From an uncultured Bacteroidales bacterium (lineage in GTDB: Bacteria > Bacteroidota > Bacteroidia > Bacteroidales > Bacteroidaceae), in assembly GCA_902784475.1 (NCBI GenBank), contig CACZUX010000025.1, positions 1 through 36,607 of the forward strand: a DNA stretch of 36,607 nt. Direction: 5' to 3'. How positions within the stretch are numbered: the first letter of the stretch is position 1; each line of letters starts with the position of its first letter. The notes below the pieces were generated by a model. It was not told the origin of the DNA. It made no database searches and saw only the letters and a list, made by a program, of their open reading frames with translations. Below, in pieces: positions 32,076 to 36,607 of this stretch. Both the position numbers and the translations under genes were made by a program.

Positions 32076-32155
32076 GCCCAGATGGCGGAATTGGTAGACG
32101 CGTTGGTCTCAAACACCAATGCCGCAAGGCGTGCCGGTTCGATCCCTGGGTACCA
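32076..32155 (+). tRNA. tRNA-Leu (anticodon CAA) with shortened T-arm, possibly defective
   Basis: The acceptor 5' strand GCCCAGA pairs with CTGGGT near the 3' end, with an encoded CCA (32153-32155). The D-arm GCG/CGC, anticodon stem TTGGT/ACCAA with loop CTCAAAC (CAA), and a long class II variable arm (GCC-GCAA-GGC) are all normal for tRNA-Leu. After GCCGG-TTCGAT only CC remains before CTGGGT: the 3' strand of the T-stem (expected CCGGC and one acceptor base) is missing, about 5 nt. Total length is 80 nt with CCA, where about 85 is expected. Promoter and terminator are intact. Either a pseudo-tRNA, a sequencing deletion, or an unusual functional tRNA. Confidence 0.75.
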
Positions 32156-32158
32156 AAA

Positions 32159-32199
32159 AAAGGACGGTTGGGATTTTTCCCGGCCGTCCTTTCTCTTTT
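32159..32199. terminator. Bidirectional terminator after tRNA-Leu
   Basis: AAAGGACGG (32159-32167) pairs with CCGTCCTTT (32184-32192) and the stem extends inward via two G-T pairs and GGG/CCC to a loop of A and T. TCTCTTTTA follows on the plus strand; A-rich 32155-32161 gives a U-run for the convergent minus-strand gene. Confidence 0.88.
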
Positions 32200-32812
32200 A
32201 GCGCAGCTCTTTCAGCTTTTCTTCATCGTCTTCGTGCCAGTAGTCGAAAGCGTCCACGGGTTGCGCTGTGCTTTCCGGGAGCCCTTCGTCGAAGATGCGC
32301 CTCGTTTCTTCCCGTGAGCGGGCTTCTGCCAGCACCATGCGCTCCTCTTCCTCGAGCTCCTGCAGGCTGTAGTCGTACTTCCAAAGGCGCAGCCAGTCGT
32401 ATTCTCCCACGCCGGCGTGATGTTCCCAACTGCCGTATCGGGGATTCGAGATTCCTAGCTTGCGTTCTGCCTCGTCGATGCGCCGTCCGAGCACTTCGCA
32501 ACTGCCTTCCGAGATAACGTCGTCCAGCCGCACGTATCTCGTGTCGAAGTTCACATCGATGAAGTCGTCCCAGTCTCTGCGGTGGATCTCGCAGAGCGTC
32601 AACTTCCACACTTTCACGGCCCACATGAGATGGTGTCCTTCGGCGCAGAGGTCTCCCAGAAGCAGTCCCCGGTGGAACTTGTGGGGTGAGGCGGCGCAGC
32701 GGATGGTGTGCACGCCGTGGTTGACGAAACGGTTGAGCATTCTGCTCTCCAGATACTCCATGCCCTTTTTGGGGGAACAGGAGCACACGCGTTGATGAAA
32801 TCTTTTTCTCAT
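32198..32812 (-). CDS. Hypothetical protein, basic N-terminus and acidic helical C-terminus
   Basis: I do not recognise this 204-residue protein. It has a basic start (MRKRFHQRVCSCSPKKG), two short Cys/His clusters (CSC near residue 11; HKFHRGLLLGDLCAEGHH, about 45-62) and then an aromatic and acidic middle (RRDWDDFIDVNFDTRY). The C-terminus is charged and helical (QELEEEERMVLAEARSREE), ending KLKEL. No signal peptide or membrane helix is visible, so it should be cytoplasmic. The repeated Cys/His pattern could bind metal, but no named motif is matched. ATG 32812 is used; GTG 32818 would add two residues, and ATG 32762 is a shorter option. It ends in the shared terminator and stands alone. Confidence 0.75.
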   Translation of the reverse strand: MRKRFHQRVCSCSPKKGMEYLESRMLNRFVNHGVHTIRCAASPHKFHRGLLLGDLCAEGHHLMWAVKVWKLTLCEIHRRDWDDFIDVNFDTRYVRLDDVISEGSCEVLGRRIDEAERKLGISNPRYGSWEHHAGVGEYDWLRLWKYDYSLQELEEEERMVLAEARSREETRRIFDEGLPESTAQPVDAFDYWHEDDEEKLKELR

Positions 32813-33004
32813 AACCACATGATTTTAGTGTAACAATAAGACATAATTCACACATCACACCTCGTTTGTCGAGAGGCGGTGCGGGGTTCCGCAGAACCCT
32901 CTTGCTTGTTACACTGTCATGCAGTTTGTGGTGTTATCCGAACATGGGTGTTTTTCGTTTCGGCGGGTGCAAAAGTATGGATATTTCCCGAATGCACCAA
33001 ATTT

Positions 33005-33036
33005 TTGGTTGAAAAAAACGGGGTGTTGGTTGAAAA
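33005..33036 (+). repeat. Direct repeat TTGGTTGAAAA, period 21 bp
   Basis: Two exact 11-bp copies at 33005-33015 and 33026-33036, spaced two helical turns apart and ending just upstream of the -33 element. This arrangement fits an activator binding site. Confidence 0.65.
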
Positions 33037-33039
33037 TAT

Positions 33040-33070
33040 TTTGCTGTTGGCGCGAAAAACTCTACTTTTG
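33040..33070 (+). promoter_or_regulatory. Bacteroidota promoter for the secreted-protein and kinase operon
   Basis: TTTG (33040-33043), a 19-bp spacer and TACTTTTG (33063-33070) are a near-ideal phylum promoter. Transcription should start about 20 nt before ATG 33095. Confidence 0.75.
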
Positions 33071-33094
33071 CAGCGGTATCAACCTTCATACGCT

Positions 33095-33478
33095 ATGAAA
33101 AAAGCCGCTTTATTCATCATGCTCCTTGCAGGAACGCTGTCGCTCAAGGCCGACAGTTACGCCTACCTCACCTTTGAGACCGCCGACGGGAAGAGAGTCT
33201 CCGTGGCGCTGACGTCACTCACGCTGAACCTCAGCGACTCCGAGCTGACAGCCGGAACGCAGGTCTTCGCCCTCTCCAATCTTACAAAGATGTATTTCTC
33301 TGTCTCCGACGAGACCGCCACAGGAATCGCCTCTCTCCCAGCCGAAGTCGCCGGGGAGAGCGATGAAAGCGCACAGTATTACGATCTCCGCGGACAGCGT
33401 GTGTCCCGGGACCAGATGCGCAGTGGCATCTACATCATGAAGACCAAAAACAAAACCGCTAAAATATTTGTGAAATGA
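33095..33478 (+). CDS. Small secreted protein with T9SS-like C-terminal sorting tail
   Basis: A 127-residue protein with a signal peptide (MKKAALFIMLLAGTLSLKA, cleavage after A19) and a short beta module (YAYLTFETADGKRVSVALTS, then LSNLTKMYFSVSD) that recurs in many Prevotella surface proteins. A C-terminal tail YYDLRGQRVSRDQMRSGIYI followed by MKTKNKTAKIFVK has the pattern YDLxGxRV...GIYI...K.xVK of type IX secretion sorting tails in Prevotella. The whole mature protein is thus a module plus a tail, with little else. It overlaps the next gene by 4 bp. Export by T9SS fits with porW/porX in the window but is inferred. Start ATG 33095 is fixed by the promoter and signal peptide. Confidence 0.85.
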   Translation: MKKAALFIMLLAGTLSLKADSYAYLTFETADGKRVSVALTSLTLNLSDSELTAGTQVFALSNLTKMYFSVSDETATGIASLPAEVAGESDESAQYYDLRGQRVSRDQMRSGIYIMKTKNKTAKIFVK

Positions 33479-35361
33479 AAAAGTTATATTCCCTCCTCAC
33501 GGCGCTGGTGCTGACGACAGCTCTTGGCGCCCAAACGCTGAACATCAGCTGTGGCGCAGTCACCTACCGCTTTCCTGCAGCGCAGGCGGGCGACATGACC
33601 TACAGCGACGGCAGTGCGCTGACCGTTATGGGCAAGACCTTCACGCTGAGCGAGATCACGGGCATGAGTGTGGATGACAGCGAGGTGAGCGACAACGAAG
33701 TGAGCGTCGGCTACAACGGCACGTCGGCCACCGTCATCGTAGCGGGCAACGTGGCACAATATGTGAATCCTACCGTCAGCGGCGCCCATGTGAGCATCGC
33801 CCAAACGAACACCGACGCCGTGGACGGCGATGAAATCACCTATGTGCTCTCCGGCTCCAGCGCCGACGGTGAACTGTCGCTCTCGGGCTCCTACAAGTGC
33901 ACGCTGTCGCTCTGCGGCCTCACCCTCACCAATCCCTCCGGCGCCGCCATCAGCATCGCCAACGGCAAGCGCATCCAGGTCAGTGCCAAGAGCGGCACGG
34001 AGAACACCCTCACCGACGGTGCGGGCGGCGAGCAGAAGGCCTGCCTCTACAGCAAGGGTCAGTTGCAGCTGCAGGGCAAAGGCACACTCAACGTCATCGG
34101 CAACACCAAGCATGCCGTCAAGAGCGGCGACTATATCAGCGTGAAAAACCTCACCCTCAACATCACGAAGGCCGAGGGCGACGGCATCAGCTGCAACGGT
34201 TATTTCCTGATGACGGGTGGTTCGGTGAACATCAGCGGTGTGGGCGACGACGGCATCCAGTGCGACCTGGACGGCACGACATCCACCGGCGAGACGGCGG
34301 ATCACGAGGATGAGGACAGCGGCAACATTTATTTCGAAGGCGGCGCCTTGAATATCGGCATCAGCGCCAGTGCCGCCAAAGGGCTTAAGGCAGCCGGCGA
34401 CATGAAGATCAGCGGCGGCACACTGGGCGTGACCGCTACGGGCGGAGGCGCCTGGGACAGCGACGAAAGCGACGCCAAGGGCAGTGCCTGCCTGAAGACG
34501 GACGGCAACATGAGCATCGTCGGTGGCACCCTGACGCTGAAAGCCACGGGTAGCGGCGGCAAATGCATAAAGAGCGACGGCACCCTGGACATCGGCGGTG
34601 AGGCGGACATCACTGCTGCAACGACGGGAGGCACCTACAGCTACAGCAGCAGTACGGCACAGCCCAAAGCTGTCAAGAGCGACGGCGCGATGACCATCAG
34701 CGGCGGCACGCTCAACGCGACATCCTCCGGACACGAAGCCGTCGAGACCAAGAGCACGCTGACCGTCAGCGGCGGCACCGTCAGTGCGCTGAGTTCGTCG
34801 GACGACGCCATCAACTCAGCCGGCCACATGTATCTGAAGGGCGGTGCAGTGACGGGTGTCAGCAACGGCAACGACGGCATCGACAGCAACGGCAACATGT
34901 ATATCTCCGGCGGCACGGTGATCGCCTGCGGTGCCGGACAGCCGGAGTGCGGCCTCGACGCTGCCGAGCGCTACTACCTCTATATCACGGGCGGCACGGT
35001 GCTCGCCATCGGCGGCGGCAACAACACGGTGACGTCAACGTCCGGCTCCCAGTGTGTGCTCAGCACCTCTGGCAGCGCCACCTCGGGCACGGCAGTCAGC
35101 GTGAAGAGCGGCAGCACCACTCTGGCCTCCTTCACCGTCCCCACCGGCTATGCTCCGACGAGCGGGGGCGGCGGTGGATTCGGCGGATTTGGCGGCCCCG
35201 GTAGTCCCGGCGGTGGCGGCTTCGGCCCCGGCGGCGGTGGCAGCAGCAGTTACAGTTATCTGCTGAGCTGCGGGGGGCTCAGTTCCGGCAGCAGCTACAC
35301 GGTGACAGTTGGCTCCTCCTCGTCTTCGTGCAAAGCCTCCACCAGTTATTCGGGAAGGTAA
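33475..35361 (+). CDS. Secreted carbohydrate-binding beta-helix protein (Cthe_2159/DUF4353 type) with Gly-rich tail
   Basis: A 628-residue exported protein (signal peptide about 1-19). Residues about 22-75 repeat the small beta module seen in the preceding gene (MTYSDGSALTVMGKTFTLSE). From about residue 115 it becomes a parallel beta-helix of SGGTL/ITGGTV-type turns (DAINSAGHMYLKGG, DGIDSNGNMYISGG, KSDGAMTISGG), matching the carbohydrate-binding Cthe_2159 family, which binds acidic plant polysaccharides such as polygalacturonate. Near the C-terminus is a glycine-rich low-complexity stretch (GGGGGFGGFGGPGSPGGG), then a Ser/Thr-rich ending without an obvious sorting tail. The glycan target is unknown. 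The upstream gene overlaps it by 4 bp; a histidine kinase follows 36 bp later. Confidence 0.88.
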   Translation: MKKLYSLLTALVLTTALGAQTLNISCGAVTYRFPAAQAGDMTYSDGSALTVMGKTFTLSEITGMSVDDSEVSDNEVSVGYNGTSATVIVAGNVAQYVNPTVSGAHVSIAQTNTDAVDGDEITYVLSGSSADGELSLSGSYKCTLSLCGLTLTNPSGAAISIANGKRIQVSAKSGTENTLTDGAGGEQKACLYSKGQLQLQGKGTLNVIGNTKHAVKSGDYISVKNLTLNITKAEGDGISCNGYFLMTGGSVNISGVGDDGIQCDLDGTTSTGETADHEDEDSGNIYFEGGALNIGISASAAKGLKAAGDMKISGGTLGVTATGGGAWDSDESDAKGSACLKTDGNMSIVGGTLTLKATGSGGKCIKSDGTLDIGGEADITAATTGGTYSYSSSTAQPKAVKSDGAMTISGGTLNATSSGHEAVETKSTLTVSGGTVSALSSSDDAINSAGHMYLKGGAVTGVSNGNDGIDSNGNMYISGGTVIACGAGQPECGLDAAERYYLYITGGTVLAIGGGNNTVTSTSGSQCVLSTSGSATSGTAVSVKSGSTTLASFTVPTGYAPTSGGGGGFGGFGGPGSPGGGGFGPGGGGSSSYSYLLSCGGLSSGSSYTVTVGSSSSSCKASTSYSGR

Positions 35362-35397
35362 CAAGTCGCCGGGCACAGGCAATAAAAGCGGACCGCC

Positions 35398-36537
35398 ATG
35401 CGTTTCACAGAATATATGAAGCATCAGTCGCGACAGGAGAACGCCATCTATCTGGCCATGTGGGGTGTGCTCTTCATGGCCCCCGTGCTGAGTATGTATC
35501 TCGGCATCGTCTCCGGCGGGCGCGATAGCTTCGAATGGCATGAGCTGTGGTTCGTGTGGCGGGAATTCGCCTTGTTCTTCGTCCTGTTTCTCGTCCACAA
35601 TTTTTTGTTGGCTCCCCTGCTCATTGTCGGGCAACAGCGCTGGCACTACCTCTCGCTGACGCTGCCCCTCATCGCCTGCTTCGTCCTCTATCAGTGCACC
35701 ACGCGTCCCGTGCCCCCCGGACGTCACCGTCCGCCGACGGAGCAGGGCCCGCACCGGCCTCAACCTGGCATTCATCCTGAGGGCGAGGGGATGATGCCGC
35801 CTCACCGCCCCCGGCGTGAGCATATGGGGCCGCCCGCATTTTTCGGCGAGCACGACATCGTGGCCTCCGTCATCCTCATCCTGATGTTCGGCATGAATCT
35901 CGGGGTGAAGGGCTACTTCAAGAGCCGGGAAGACCGCAAGCGCCTCTCCGAGCTGGAGCACGAGAATCTGGAGCAGCAGCTGGAGTATCTGCGCTATCAG
36001 ATCAATCCGCACTTCTTCATGAACACGCTCAACAACATCCATGCCCTCGTGGATATCGACCCGGAGCAGGCCAAGAGCACCATTGTGGAGCTCTCGAAGA
36101 TGATGCGCTTCATCCTCTACGAGGGGGATAAAAACGGGGTGACGCTCTCGCGTGAGATGGAGTTCCTGCGCACCTACATCGCCCTGATGCGTCTGCGCTA
36201 TACCGACAGTGTGAGCATCCGCACGGAGTTGCCCCCTGAGGTGCCCGAGCGGAGCGTGCCGCCCCTGATGCTCATTCCTTTTGTTGAGAATGCCTTCAAG
36301 CACGGCATCAGCTACCGGAGGCCCTCGTTCATCGACATCCGGGTGAGGGTGGAGGGTGACCGACTGCATTTCATCTGCCTCAACTCCAAGGCGGAGAAGC
36401 CAAACGAAGAAAAGGGCGGGGTGGGGCTCGCCAATGTGCGCAAGCGTCTCGATCTGCTCTTCGGCAGCAACTATATGCTGGAGATCCGCGATGAGGCGGA
36501 GCGCTATTCCGTAGAACTCAACATACCACTGACATGA
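35398..36537 (+). CDS. LytS/YehU-type sensor histidine kinase
   Basis: A 379-residue membrane kinase of the His_kinase (PF06580) type, which pairs with LytTR-type regulators. Four hydrophobic helices (about 16-38, 51-77, 83-100 and 152-172) form the sensor. Between helices 3 and 4 there is a Pro/His/Arg-rich loop (about 103-149, e.g. RPVPPGRHRPPTEQ). The cytoplasmic part has a short coiled coil (RKRLSELEHENLEQQ), phospho-acceptor His205 (YQINPHFFMNTLNNIH), N-box PFVENAFKHGI (Asn298) and the G-box GGVGLANVRKRLDLLFG. Its stop overlaps the next ATG by 4 bp, as expected for a kinase-regulator pair. Confidence 0.94.
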   Translation: MRFTEYMKHQSRQENAIYLAMWGVLFMAPVLSMYLGIVSGGRDSFEWHELWFVWREFALFFVLFLVHNFLLAPLLIVGQQRWHYLSLTLPLIACFVLYQCTTRPVPPGRHRPPTEQGPHRPQPGIHPEGEGMMPPHRPRREHMGPPAFFGEHDIVASVILILMFGMNLGVKGYFKSREDRKRLSELEHENLEQQLEYLRYQINPHFFMNTLNNIHALVDIDPEQAKSTIVELSKMMRFILYEGDKNGVTLSREMEFLRTYIALMRLRYTDSVSIRTELPPEVPERSVPPLMLIPFVENAFKHGISYRRPSFIDIRVRVEGDRLHFICLNSKAEKPNEEKGGVGLANVRKRLDLLFGSNYMLEIRDEAERYSVELNIPLT

Positions 36538-36607
36538 TACGCTGTCTTGCCATCGACGACGAACCCCTGGCGCTGCAACAGATTGCGGCCTATATCGGCA
36601 AGGTGCC
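36534..36607 (+). CDS. LytTR-family response regulator, 3' truncated by window edge
   Basis: The first 24 codons (MIRCLAIDDEPLALQQIAAY) show the receiver-domain start with the acidic pair IDDEP typical of LytR/AlgR-type regulators. The ATG overlaps the kinase stop by 4 bp. The phospho-acceptor Asp and the DNA-binding domain are outside the window, so LytTR is inferred from the kinase type. Confidence 0.85.
   Translation, partial: MIRCLAIDDEPLALQQIAAYIGKV

Larger units (their letters stand above)
32819..33094. other. Intergenic region with promoter, direct repeat and inverted repeats
   Basis: 276 bp between divergent genes. It holds an 8-bp inverted repeat GTGTAACA (32828-32835) / TGTTACAC (32907-32914), a small hairpin GGGTTC-CGCA-GAACCC (32884-32899), an 11-bp direct repeat at 33005 and 33026, and the promoter of the secreted-protein operon. 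The plus frame open from 32879 continues into the real gene but lacks coding character and is not called. Confidence 0.6.

Noticed and set aside
32879..33094. 72-residue N-terminal extension of the small secreted protein
   Set aside because: The extension contains the promoter and direct repeat and would bury the signal peptide; ATG 33095 is the natural start.
33484..34734. 416-aa Ala/Val/Gly-rich open frame on the minus strand
   Set aside because: Produced by the repetitive GC-rich coding of the beta-helix gene on the other strand.
35035..36369. 444-aa open frame on the minus strand
   Set aside because: Antisense to the histidine kinase and the beta-helix tail; composition is that of reversed Gly/Ser/Pro codons.

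Overview
The window reads as a chromosomal segment of a Bacteroidota bacterium, most likely order Bacteroidales and close to Prevotellaceae (inference). The reasons are: repeated TAnnTTTG promoter boxes a short distance before genes; few Shine-Dalgarno sites; type IX secretion (T9SS) genes porW/sprE-like and porX; a solitary C-terminal tail of the Prevotella sorting-tail type; and the gene order topA-aroK-speA-argB-ECF sigma. Coding density is high. I see no phage, insertion sequence, CRISPR array or rRNA.

Layout. 1-6026 (+): 3' part of aroA, a small Cys-motif protein, a large TPR lipoprotein of the PorW/SprE type and the response regulator PorX. 6032-7077 (-): an O-methyltransferase and aroQ. 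7166-14986 (+): xerD; a highly codon-biased OmpA/TPR lipoprotein; a thioredoxin-like lipoprotein whose signal peptide and body lie in different frames; a PfkB sugar kinase; fmt; and an outer-membrane barrel protein. 15117-21333 (+): an AT-richer surface-polysaccharide cluster (rfbC, tandem GT2, LicD, GT2, glf). 21466-23082: a hypothetical gene, a tRNA-Met on the minus strand, and ribF. 23197-29693 (-): a compact operon transcribed topA > aroK > speA > argB > ECF sigma > probable anti-sigma. 29842-32018 (+): an NfeD-like membrane protein and a flotillin/SPFH protein. 32076-32155: a tRNA-Leu(CAA) that seems to lack about 5 nt of its T-arm. 32198-32812 (-): a hypothetical gene. 33095-36607 (+): two secreted proteins, a LytS-type histidine kinase and the start of its response regulator.

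How the genes fit together. PorW and PorX point to a T9SS, and the 127-aa secreted protein at 33095 ends in a tail resembling T9SS sorting tails, so machinery and a candidate cargo may both be here. The polysaccharide cluster suggests a glycan with galactofuranose, a deoxysugar and a LicD-added phospho-substituent; two of its enzymes end in a C-terminal membrane anchor. Shikimate-pathway genes (aroA, aroQ, aroK) occur at three separate places. argB and speA, one making arginine and one consuming it, overlap each other and the ECF sigma gene.

The strongest oddities are the frame break at a G5 run (9971-9975), the short tRNA-Leu, the promoter boxes that leave almost no leader for ribF and xerD, and the heptamer tandem repeat between the nfeD-like and flotillin genes. 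No single locus is clearly an unknown defence or mobile system. Base composition and codon-use statements are visual impressions, not computed values.
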